Source: 55-13 sp964501275
Lineage (GTDB): Bacteria; Armatimonadota; Fimbriimonadia; Fimbriimonadales; Fimbriimonadaceae
Reading direction: 5' to 3'
Length of the DNA: 64,000 nt
NCBI GenBank assembly: GCA_964501275.1
Contig: CAZCSP010000008.1
Coordinates: 62,001-126,000, forward strand
The stretch's first letter is position 1, and each line of letters starts with the position of its first letter. A program made the position numbers and the translations under genes. This document shows, one piece after another, positions 35,015 through 42,839 of the stretch. The notes below the pieces were generated by a model, which did not search any database, was not told the origin of the DNA, and saw only the letters and a list, made by a program, of their open reading frames with translations.

Positions 35015-35836
35015 ATGCGCGCCATCGATCAAGACAACGATCCTTTAGTCGCCAGCCTCATCGTCGATCACTGGATCGAGCGCACCGGCTATTGGACCGC
35101 TCGGCACAAAGGCGCCACCAGCTGGCTCGCGATTCTCACACTAAGCGGCTCGGGAAGGTTTGTGCATCGGGAAGGCGAGTTTGACGCCAAGCGCGGCGAC
35201 ATGGTTTTGATGCGCCCAAAGCGGATGCACGAGTACGGCATGGCTCCCGGCTGCAAGGAATGGGATTTCCAATGGGCCCATTTCCACCTGCGCCCCCACT
35301 GGCTCAGCCTGCTCCAATGGACGCCGGTCGGGCCGGGAATGATGCGGGAAAGTCTTTCCGAACCGGATATAGAGACAGCCTCCGATGCCATGGAGAAGGC
35401 ACTGGAGGCATCCCGCCAGTCCGGGCGCTTTTCTGACGCCCTCGCCCTCAACCACCTGGAACGCGCCCTCATCGTCGTGGCCTCTCGTGCCTCTGCCTCC
35501 CAAGGCCCCAAGATTGACTCCCGAATCAAGAGCGTGATCGCCCAGATGCAGCGCGACCTTTCACTTCCGCTATCGGTGGCGGATTTGGCAAAGGCCGTCG
35601 GTCTCAGTGAGTCGCGCCTGGCCCACCTCTTCTCCCAGGAGACAGGGGTCCCGCCCAGACGCTACTTGGAGAACCTGCGTCTGGAACGGTCCAAACAGCT
35701 GCTGGAGCTCACCGACCTCACCATCCGCGAGATCTCCCACTCGTTAGGATTCGTCAGCGAGTTCTACTTTTCACAAAGGTTCCAGGCCGCCACCGGGGAA
35801 CGCCCCTCCGCCTTCCGGGCCAGACTGAGAGCTTAG
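35015..35836 (+). CDS. AraC-family transcriptional regulator
   Basis: A 273-residue regulator. The N-terminal ~140 residues form a cupin-like ligand domain (LTLSGSGRFVHREGEFDAKRGD, VLMRPKRMHEY), and the C-terminal ~100 residues carry the two AraC helix-turn-helix motifs: LSVADLAKAVGLSESRLAHLF and the signature IREISHSLGFVSEFYFSQRFQ. Proteins of this design usually activate catabolic genes on binding a sugar-like effector. It is divergent from the PhyH gene, with a shared 75-bp intergenic region. I could not identify the operator by eye. Confidence 0.9.
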   Translation: MRAIDQDNDPLVASLIVDHWIERTGYWTARHKGATSWLAILTLSGSGRFVHREGEFDAKRGDMVLMRPKRMHEYGMAPGCKEWDFQWAHFHLRPHWLSLLQWTPVGPGMMRESLSEPDIETASDAMEKALEASRQSGRFSDALALNHLERALIVVASRASASQGPKIDSRIKSVIAQMQRDLSLPLSVADLAKAVGLSESRLAHLFSQETGVPPRRYLENLRLERSKQLLELTDLTIREISHSLGFVSEFYFSQRFQAATGERPSAFRARLRA

Positions 35837-35935
35837 GACCCCCATATGTGCTTCATGGCCACTGGGAGGGGCAAAAGCCACTACCTCCCCCCAGTCGTTC
35901 AAGTTTTAAAGAGGCGGGAGAAACAGGTGTAAGCG

Positions 35936-36811
35936 TTAGTTAAGATCCCAGATGTAGGCGGAGGTGTCGCGGATCGAGCCTTCCCAGTTCTCTCGGACCT
36001 CGCACCCAGCGGAGAGCATGCCGGAGGTGATCGAAGTGGCGCTGCCGTCGATTCGGATGAGATTCATCCTTCCTTGGTGCCAGGGCCAGGCAGAGCCGTA
36101 GAGGTAAGGAGAGTCCTTGTCCTTCTCCCAACCCACCGAGTTGCTTTCCGTTGGGGAGAATATCTCCGATCCGTTGATAGAGAACGTGTCGTACCGTTGG
36201 CCGTTACGAACCTCAAACCGGCAGGGAGGCATTACCAGCCAGCTTCCTCCGCCATAGGGAACCCCGTTCGCAGTACGTCCCCAAACGCTGTCCACAAAAA
36301 GCAGCGTCTTGGAGGGCTCGGATACGCTGGTCATCGCTCGGGGGTCGGCGGTCCAACGTCCGTTCGTCTTATAAACGGGAGCCAGATAGGCATAGTTGTA
36401 ACCAGCATTGACTCTCTGGGATGCCGAGTAATACTTCGAGTAGGTGTCGCCGGGAACCAGGTCCTGGTCGAAGGTCGTCTCCATCGCCGGCCGCTCGCCA
36501 TGATCGCTGGGGCAGGTATAGATGGCGAACATTTTCGCGTAGGGAAGCGTCAGCTGAACCCAGGTGCGGTCGTTTTTCGAGTTTGCCGGAACCGAAGGCT
36601 GGTGGTTTACCGGCATCATGCGGTCGTCCCAGTCGGTGACATACAACGTGGTCGCAAGTTGAAGCTGCCTGAAGTTCGAGAGACAGGTGGCTCGGTTGGC
36701 CGATGTGCGCACTAGCTTGAACACAGGCAGGAGCACGCTTGCCAAGATCACCATGATGGCAAGCACGACTAGAAGCTCCGGCAGTGTGAACGCAAGTTTG
36801 TTTCGGGCCAC
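35936..36811 (-). CDS. Pseudopilin-like protein with prepilin N-terminus
   Basis: A 291-residue protein beginning ARNKLAFTLPELLVVLAIMV, a prepilin-peptidase site (before Phe-Thr-Leu-Pro-Glu) and hydrophobic helix. Then comes LRQLQLATTLYVTDWDDRMMP, comparable to the first pseudopilin here, and a C-terminal domain with CPSDHGERP and a RIDGSATSI (H/R-x-DG-like) block typical of DUF1559 pseudopilins. It is a second, divergent member of the same large paralogous group, found alone. It lies 15 bp downstream of the GNAT gene on the same strand. Confidence 0.8.
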   Translation of the reverse strand: MARNKLAFTLPELLVVLAIMVILASVLLPVFKLVRTSANRATCLSNFRQLQLATTLYVTDWDDRMMPVNHQPSVPANSKNDRTWVQLTLPYAKMFAIYTCPSDHGERPAMETTFDQDLVPGDTYSKYYSASQRVNAGYNYAYLAPVYKTNGRWTADPRAMTSVSEPSKTLLFVDSVWGRTANGVPYGGGSWLVMPPCRFEVRNGQRYDTFSINGSEIFSPTESNSVGWEKDKDSPYLYGSAWPWHQGRMNLIRIDGSATSITSGMLSAGCEVRENWEGSIRDTSAYIWDLN

Positions 36812-36826
36812 GTCAAAAACTCGAAA

Positions 36827-37624
36827 TCATTTTATTATAGCAAGTCGTCTCTTGTCTGACAATCCGTATACATCAACCCACTCACAGGTCTCGAAACCCT
36901 GGCCCTCATACCAGCTTGTCAAAGTCTCGTCGCACTGGAGGCTCACGAACTTACCTTTTTCATACGCGAGCCGTTGCGTTTCCGAGACAACCTTGGCTCC
37001 CCAGCCCCGATTCCGCATACTTGGCCTCACGCAGAGATTGAAGAGCCCCAGCACGTTTTCGTCCTCGACGAGCATCGCGGCGGCGATAAGATCAAACCGC
37101 TGGTAGACCCCGTATAGGTTCAGGTCGGCAGCTCCGCTCGTGGCTTCGGCGACGCGTCGTTTGAAGTTCGCAGAATGTCGGCCAAAGAACTGATTTGCCA
37201 TGAATATGGCAATGGATCGCCGCTCGGCCATGCCAGCAGCAAGTCGCAGGGATATCCCATCCTCTGCTCTGCGTGGCTCCCAATACATCTGCTGCAAGGA
37301 GTAGGTCCGCTGAAACCCGGCCCTCGTCAAAAGCTCATCGCGCACTTCGCGGGAAAGCGGCGTATCGCCCGGAACTGAGTAGACGCTGAAGTAGCGGCGC
37401 TCGATGGCAAGCTCCACCAGACGGTTCGCGGCCCACGGGTCCAACGAGAGTCGCCCGGCGAAGTTGCAGATTGGGTGGTCAAAGTTTCCTAAGCAGGCGT
37501 CGAACCCCTCCTGCCGTGAAACCACCGATCCCGGCGATGCTGCGCCGAGGGCGAAATAGGTTCGGAGCAGATTGTCCGCCCCGGCGTGAGATAGGTCGGC
37601 GGCGGTCACAAGACTCGGCTCCAA
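36827..37624 (-). CDS. GNAT-family N-acetyltransferase
   Basis: A 265-residue protein whose C-terminal half is a GNAT domain. Motif A reads NLCVRPSMRNRGWGAKVV, close to the acetyl-CoA-binding R/Q-x-x-G-x-G/A (RNRGWG), followed by the motif B-like SLQCDETLTSWYEGQGFE. The N-terminal half may be a second, degenerate GNAT fold (GNFDHPICNFAGRL). The acceptor substrate is unknown. Its start overlaps the 3' end of the alpha/beta-hydrolase gene by 19 bp, so the two are probably co-translated. Confidence 0.78.
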   Translation of the reverse strand: MEPSLVTAADLSHAGADNLLRTYFALGAASPGSVVSRQEGFDACLGNFDHPICNFAGRLSLDPWAANRLVELAIERRYFSVYSVPGDTPLSREVRDELLTRAGFQRTYSLQQMYWEPRRAEDGISLRLAAGMAERRSIAIFMANQFFGRHSANFKRRVAEATSGAADLNLYGVYQRFDLIAAAMLVEDENVLGLFNLCVRPSMRNRGWGAKVVSETQRLAYEKGKFVSLQCDETLTSWYEGQGFETCEWVDVYGLSDKRRLAIIK

Positions 37625-38823
37625 AGCAACCCGATACCAATCCGGTTCGTGCTGCCGACCACACCCAACGTCAGACCGTTCGAAATCCGCCCGCCCAAGA
37701 ATAGTTGGGGCCCGCGAGGCGTCAAGAGCCCGATCCCGATCAGGTCTCCGCGATCGTTAGATTTCCAAATATCGATCCCCACCCCGATATCGAATCCGCT
37801 GGAGGTATTCGCTTGGACGCCGATACGCAGGGTGGGGGCAAAGATTCGGCGGGGAGCTTCATAAGGATTGCCCTCAAACTCCGACATAAAGTAGATCGCC
37901 ACCTCTTTCAGAATCCTCGATTGAACGAAAATCCCTCCATAGTGGCCGGTATCCAGCCACAGGGTCTTGGGATTGTCGAACGCACCCGCCAAGGCCCGTG
38001 TTGAAGTAGGCGGCATCACGGTGTCGTGCTTCCCGGCGATGAGGAACACGGGCGAGTTCCGCCGACCTTCCAGGTAAGTCAGCGGCTCCACGCTGGTGAG
38101 TTCGGCGCGAAGGCGTTCAAGGGTGTACCCCTGGCGGCGCAGAGAGTCGCGGGCTGCCACCACCAGAGAACTGGACCAGATGATCTCCGCCAAATCCCCT
38201 CCCCCCAGCACAAACGCGGCGTGGGTGATGCGCGGCTCGACTCCATAAGAGAGCGCAGAAACCAGGGCTCCCAGACTGGTTCCCACGATCCCGATGCGCG
38301 ACGTGTCGAACTCGGCTTGGGCTTCGATATAGTCCACCGCGCGCTTCACGTCCATCGCCGCTTGGTTCATGGTCGCCCGAAGTTTCTCGGGGTCGGGTTG
38401 GATTGCCAGTTCTCCCGACCGGGTTCCCTGCGGCGCTCGGCTCAGATGGTAGGGAAGGGTGAGGATCATCGACGCAATCCCGCGCTGCGCCAACTGATCT
38501 GCCATGCTCCTCTCTACCTTAATGTCGCGTGCTCCCCAATAGTGAAGGATCAGCACAACCGGCTTCTTACCTTCCGGAGACTTGGGGACGAAAGCCCGGA
38601 TGGGGACGACATTGTTCGCTTCATAGGGGCTGACGTGGGCACTGGGGAACGATCCCAGGTACTCGGTGACCCGATCCGACTCGGCGACCTCCCGCCACTC
38701 TTCAAAGTTGATCTTGGGCAAAGGCTGGCGAAGGTCCGTTGCTTCTTGGCCCATCGCTGGGACCGAGAACCAAGTCGCGATGGCGATCGTTGAAACGCAT
38801 ACTGCGATAGACCGGAGAAGCAC
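37606..38823 (-). CDS. Exported alpha/beta hydrolase with beta-rich C-terminal extension
   Basis: A 405-residue protein with a signal peptide ending near VPAMGQE. The hydrolase core is complete: oxyanion region VLILHYWGARD, nucleophile elbow GTSLGA near residue 185, acid in AGKHDTVMPP near 265, and catalytic His in TGHYGG near 290. This resembles exported esterases or dienelactone-hydrolase-like enzymes. The last ~75 residues (FAPTLRIGVQANTSSG ... GGRISNGLTLGVVGSTNR) are Gly-rich alternating strands like outer-membrane beta hairpins, an unusual addition. It overlaps the GNAT gene downstream. Confidence 0.75.
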   Translation of the reverse strand: MLLRSIAVCVSTIAIATWFSVPAMGQEATDLRQPLPKINFEEWREVAESDRVTEYLGSFPSAHVSPYEANNVVPIRAFVPKSPEGKKPVVLILHYWGARDIKVERSMADQLAQRGIASMILTLPYHLSRAPQGTRSGELAIQPDPEKLRATMNQAAMDVKRAVDYIEAQAEFDTSRIGIVGTSLGALVSALSYGVEPRITHAAFVLGGGDLAEIIWSSSLVVAARDSLRRQGYTLERLRAELTSVEPLTYLEGRRNSPVFLIAGKHDTVMPPTSTRALAGAFDNPKTLWLDTGHYGGIFVQSRILKEVAIYFMSEFEGNPYEAPRRIFAPTLRIGVQANTSSGFDIGVGIDIWKSNDRGDLIGIGLLTPRGPQLFLGGRISNGLTLGVVGSTNRIGIGLLWSRVL

Positions 38824-38902
38824 CCCTACGTTTTACTACGCAATGGACCCTCCGCGCCTTTGTTTCGACAGAAATCACCCCGGTACACTGCCAAAAATCA
38901 GA

Positions 38903-39577
38903 ATGATCCCGATTCGAGACAACCGAGAGGACCGCTATATCCCGATCATCACGTGGACGTTGATCGCTCTGAACTGCATCCTCTTCCTCTGGGATCGGCA
39001 AGGGAAGGTATTCGGGGGCAACGTCGTCTTCTCCGACCTGACTATGCGGCCCCAAGAGGTGATGCGCGCATTTCAGGGGGCGGACAGCTTTCCTTTGGCC
39101 ACCGTCTTCACCAGCATGTTCCTGCATGGGAGCCTGATCCACCTGTTTGGCAACCTGGTCTTCCTACTAGTCTTTGGAGGAGGGGTCGAGAGCGCGTTTG
39201 GACCTCTCCGCTTCATGCTCTACTACTTGTTCTGGGGACTGGCCGCCTCCGCCGCGCATATCTTCGTCGATCCCAATTCCATCATTCCCGTCCTCGGTGC
39301 TTCCGGGGCCATTGGAGGAGTGCTAGGGTGCTACTTCCTGCTCTATCCAGCCCACAAGGTTGAGATCTGGATTCCGTTCTTGTTCTCATTCGTGGAGGTC
39401 AGTGCGTGGGTTCTGCTGGGCGTGTGGTTCCTCTACCAAATCTTCATTCCCCAAAACGGCGTCGCGAACTGGGCCCACGCGGGCGGTTTTTTGGCAGGGA
39501 TGCTCTCTGTACTGATCGCGGGAGGCCGCGCCAAGATTCTCAAGGAGCAAGAGATGGACTTGCCGACGCCCGCGTAG
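38903..39577 (+). CDS. Rhomboid-family intramembrane serine protease
   Basis: A 224-residue membrane protein with six predicted helices. ATG at 38903 (MIPIRDNREDRY) matches the family start; earlier in-frame starts overlap the divergent hydrolase gene. HGSLIHLFGNLVFLLVFG holds the oxyanion Asn and helix 2 motif. The catalytic Ser is in VLGASGAIGGVLG (residue ~133) and the catalytic His in NWAHAGGFLAGM (residue ~191). It should cut membrane substrates within the bilayer. The TAG stop comprises the left TA of the second MITE copy, so the C-terminus may be altered. Confidence 0.9.
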   Translation: MIPIRDNREDRYIPIITWTLIALNCILFLWDRQGKVFGGNVVFSDLTMRPQEVMRAFQGADSFPLATVFTSMFLHGSLIHLFGNLVFLLVFGGGVESAFGPLRFMLYYLFWGLAASAAHIFVDPNSIIPVLGASGAIGGVLGCYFLLYPAHKVEIWIPFLFSFVEVSAWVLLGVWFLYQIFIPQNGVANWAHAGGFLAGMLSVLIAGGRAKILKEQEMDLPTPA

Positions 39578-39791
39578 AGCCTGTGTGTAAATTCAAACTT
39601 ATAGTACGGCGTCATGTCAAGCGAGGGCGGCCTGAGGGTTTTATCTTTCAGAGTGTTCAATGCCGCGAAGTCGAACCACCTCACCCGCATATAGGTTGGG
39701 GAGAAACTACGAATGGGTGAGGTCCTTCGACTCGCGACGAGCAATCATGACGCCGTTCTGAAGTCAGGGCAAACTTATACACAAGCTTTTA
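39575..39791. mobile_element. MITE-like element, copy 2 (217 bp)
   Basis: The left end TAGAGCCTGTGTGTAAATTC is nearly the reverse complement of the right end ACTTATACACAAGCTTTTA. Internal inverted arms (CGCGAAGTCGAACCACCTCA and GGGTGAGGTCCTTCGACTCG) and TACGGCGTCAT/ATGACGCCGT match copy 1 at 33.5 kb. It encodes no protein. It begins at the TA of the rhomboid gene's stop codon and ends about 60 bp before the DUF5693 gene. Confidence 0.75.
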
Positions 39792-39849
39792 GGGATTGGT
39801 CTGCCTGTCCCCTTTGCCCAGAACGGCTACAATCGCTTCGGCTTAACCG

Positions 39850-41715
39850 ATGAATCGTCCCGTAATCCCGATATGGCTTCTCCCGTGCATCGCGCTCACG
39901 GCATTGGTGTCTGCCTACTCCATCTTCCTGCGGCACCAGGTCGAGGCTCGCAACAAAGCGGTTACGATGGCGGTGGAGTACGAAACGGTCCAAGCCCTGT
40001 CCGCTAGCGACGGAACCCCCATCGAAGAGGTCCTCCAAAACTTCAAAGCCCAGGGCGTCGGCGCGATTGTGCTAAGTGAGGAGACCGTGGCGGAGATGAT
40101 CAGCGAGGGCTACGCTTCGATCACTGGCAACGAACTGACCCTGAAGCAAGACCGCGTCATCACCTCCGCCAAAGCTATTGAAGCTCTGAGCCAACGCGTG
40201 GAGAAGGGTCTGCGGGCGCGCTTCCCTGGTGCAAAAATCAGGAAGGGCAAAGATATCGGTGAAGCGGCCATTCGCGTGGAGTTCGCCAGCCCGACCCTAA
40301 TCCGCCAGACTTCGATCGGACTGAACCCCAGCGTGGCCCAGGTGGTCAACCAGAGCGGCTTGGACATCATCTGCCGAATGTCGAATCCTGCCGGCGTCTC
40401 TTCCGACTATGTGCGGGCCACCGTCGCTTGGGCCAAGGAGCTAGGCGCGGGTACCTTCCTTCCCCAAGGCGACCAAGTGCTGGGGCGTCGGGAGGCCATT
40501 CCCGACCTCATCGCAGCATTGAAAGAGCAAGGGATTTTCTACGCCTCGCCCGAATTTACAAAGATCGGAGGGGATGCCAACGTGGTCGCCGCCGCGCCCG
40601 AGATTGTTGTGAGGCTCCACTCTGCCCAAACCGCTGAACTAGACAAACTTCCGTTCTCTGAGGCCGTCGACCGCTACGCGAAGGCCGCTCGGGAGCGGAA
40701 TATGCGGGTCCTGCTGGTTCGACCGGTCACTTTTGCCTCGGCCAAACCCGTTGCGTCTTTCGCCACGTTCCTAAAAGCGATCACCACCGAGATCAGAAAG
40801 GACGGCGGCGACATGGCGCCGGCCAAGCCGTTCGAGGATTCCGGTCTCCCGCAGATAATCGTCCTGTTGATCGCCTGCACCGCGATCCCTACTGCCTTTT
40901 TCGTCTGCACCACGCTCTTCGCGAACCGAAGTATCGCCATTACTCTGACCGCCTTGTTTGGGTTAGTTTGTTTGAGCAGTTTTGTGGGTAGCGGGAAAAC
41001 GTTCGCGGCGTTGGCGGTTGCTCTTGTCTTTCCCATCGCCGCCTTCCTGATATTGGATGCCCGGAACGGGAAGAACATCCTCCTGGAGTTCTTGTTGGTA
41101 AGTCTCATCAGCTTGGTGGGAGGATTGGCCGTCGCGGGGATGCTGAACGGGTTGCCATTCTTCGTCAAGGCTCAGGAGTTCAAGGGGGTAAAGGTTGCCG
41201 TCTTCCTGCCGATCTTGGTGTTGGCCTGGTATTGGGCTTCTCGATTTACGAACCTCAAGGAGGCGATGAAGAATCCGATCACCTGGGGCGCGGCCTTCCT
41301 CTCCATCGCTCTCATGGCCGCTCTCCTATTCATGAACTCCCGCACCGGCAACGACAATCCGGCTGGAGTCAGCGATTGGGAGTTGAAGTTTAGAAATCTG
41401 CTGGATACACTTCTGGTTGTCCGTCCGCGAACAAAGTCGTTCCTGATCGGGCATCCCATGCTCATCGTCGGTATCGGTCTGTTGCTTTGGCAGCGTCGGC
41501 ATAACGTGGCCAAGCTGGCCCCTTGGACCGCCTTGTTCCTCTCAATAGGCGCTATCGGACAGACGGATATCGTCAATACCCTTTGCCATTTGCACACGCC
41601 GGTTGCGCTCAGTTTGTTAAGAAACTTGGTGGCATTGGTTCCAGGGTGTATCATCGGGTTCTTTATTTGGGCGCTGATCCGGCGTTTTGGCTTGAAAGGC
41701 TTGGTGGAGAACTAA
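39850..41715 (+). CDS. DUF5693 membrane protein
   Basis: A 621-residue protein with an N-terminal anchor (WLLPCIALTALVSAYSIFL), an extracytoplasmic ~300-residue domain (APIEEVLQNFKAQGVGAIVLSEETV-like, with repeated FxAQG/KEQG motifs) and eight or so C-terminal helices from residue ~335. The arrangement matches DUF5693, which is commonly found directly before csaB in Firmicutes and other phyla. The function is unknown; a role in secondary cell-wall polymer handling is inferred from that linkage. Its TAA stop overlaps the csaB ATG by one base (TAATG), so translation is coupled. Confidence 0.8.
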   Translation: MNRPVIPIWLLPCIALTALVSAYSIFLRHQVEARNKAVTMAVEYETVQALSASDGTPIEEVLQNFKAQGVGAIVLSEETVAEMISEGYASITGNELTLKQDRVITSAKAIEALSQRVEKGLRARFPGAKIRKGKDIGEAAIRVEFASPTLIRQTSIGLNPSVAQVVNQSGLDIICRMSNPAGVSSDYVRATVAWAKELGAGTFLPQGDQVLGRREAIPDLIAALKEQGIFYASPEFTKIGGDANVVAAAPEIVVRLHSAQTAELDKLPFSEAVDRYAKAARERNMRVLLVRPVTFASAKPVASFATFLKAITTEIRKDGGDMAPAKPFEDSGLPQIIVLLIACTAIPTAFFVCTTLFANRSIAITLTALFGLVCLSSFVGSGKTFAALAVALVFPIAAFLILDARNGKNILLEFLLVSLISLVGGLAVAGMLNGLPFFVKAQEFKGVKVAVFLPILVLAWYWASRFTNLKEAMKNPITWGAAFLSIALMAALLFMNSRTGNDNPAGVSDWELKFRNLLDTLLVVRPRTKSFLIGHPMLIVGIGLLLWQRRHNVAKLAPWTALFLSIGAIGQTDIVNTLCHLHTPVALSLLRNLVALVPGCIIGFFIWALIRRFGLKGLVEN

Positions 41716-42791
41716 TGGCGAACCTGCTTCTCGCTGGCTACTTTGGCGCTGGCAACCTTGGCGACGACGCGATCCTGCTTGGCTTTATCCAGGGTCTGGG
41801 CCGTACGGAGCACGACATCACCGTGATGAGCGGCAACCCGGAAGAAACCTACCGGCTCTATGGACTTCAAGCAATCGACCGCAAGAACATGGGCGCGTTC
41901 AAAGATGCGGTGGAGAAGTGCGACGCTCTGGTCTTCCCCGGTGGCAGTATCTTCCAGGACGCCAGCAGCGTCAAGAGCGTTGCCTACTACGGGAATCTGG
42001 TCAAGATGGCGAAATCTAAAGGCAAGAGGGTTATTTTCCTCGGACAGGGTATCGGTCCCCTGACCACCTTCCTGGGCAAGCGGTGGGCGACATCGGCGTT
42101 CAACATGGCAGACGTCATCGCCGTGCGCGACCCAGCTTCCATGGCGAACTTGCAAAGCCTGGGTGTGAAGAAGCCGATCAAGGTGACGGCGGACATGGCG
42201 TTCTTGCTTCCCCCACCGAAGGAGGGCGACGGTGGCGGCTTCTCGGTGGGAGGCATGAAGGCGATCGGGATTTCGGTCCGCCCTCACGGGAAGAAAGACG
42301 AGGTGAAGGAGCTATTCGGAGAGTTCGCCCGGATGCTCTTCAACGCCCAGATGATGCCTGTGTTCATTGAGATGGACCGGCAGAACGATGCACAACTCAT
42401 CCTCGACATTAGCAAGGCTCAGGGAGGCAAGATCCCGGACATGCGCAATCTGCAAACCCCCATGCAAGTCCAGCAGCGGGTGTCTCGCCTGGAGGCGGTG
42501 GTGGCGATGCGGCTCCACGCGGGAATCCTGGCCGCGACGGTCGGCGTCCCACCTTTTATGGTCAGCTACGACCCCAAGGTCAACGCCTTCTCCAAACTCC
42601 TGGACCTCCAAGCCGCGCCCAGTGTCGTCGGCTTAACTCCTCAACGACTTTTCGACTCCTTCATGCAATTCATGAAAGACAAGGAACGGAACGAGAAGCT
42701 GATGGAGCGCAAGCGGGCCGATTTAATGAAGTTGGCGGAGTTAAACTTGGAAATCCTTTCCGACTTCCTCCCGAGCTCAGCTAAACTATAG
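41715..42791 (+). CDS. csaB: Polysaccharide pyruvyl transferase
   Basis: A 358-residue CsaB. It transfers pyruvate from phosphoenolpyruvate to a wall-polymer sugar; the ketal then binds SLH domains of surface proteins. Conserved segments are GYFGAGNLGDDAIL at the N-terminus, FPGGSIFQDASS near 80, GQGIGPL near 112, ISVRPHG near 195, and AMRLHAGILAATVGVPP near 260 (catalytic region). The length is normal. It is coupled to DUF5693 upstream and followed after 48 bp by an outer-membrane barrel gene. No SLH-domain gene is in the window. Confidence 0.88.
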   Translation: MANLLLAGYFGAGNLGDDAILLGFIQGLGRTEHDITVMSGNPEETYRLYGLQAIDRKNMGAFKDAVEKCDALVFPGGSIFQDASSVKSVAYYGNLVKMAKSKGKRVIFLGQGIGPLTTFLGKRWATSAFNMADVIAVRDPASMANLQSLGVKKPIKVTADMAFLLPPPKEGDGGGFSVGGMKAIGISVRPHGKKDEVKELFGEFARMLFNAQMMPVFIEMDRQNDAQLILDISKAQGGKIPDMRNLQTPMQVQQRVSRLEAVVAMRLHAGILAATVGVPPFMVSYDPKVNAFSKLLDLQAAPSVVGLTPQRLFDSFMQFMKDKERNEKLMERKRADLMKLAELNLEILSDFLPSSAKL

Positions 42792-42839
42792 GATACAGTC
42801 CTCGCACTGAACTCCCGGTTCGTTTGAGGCGTCCGATCT

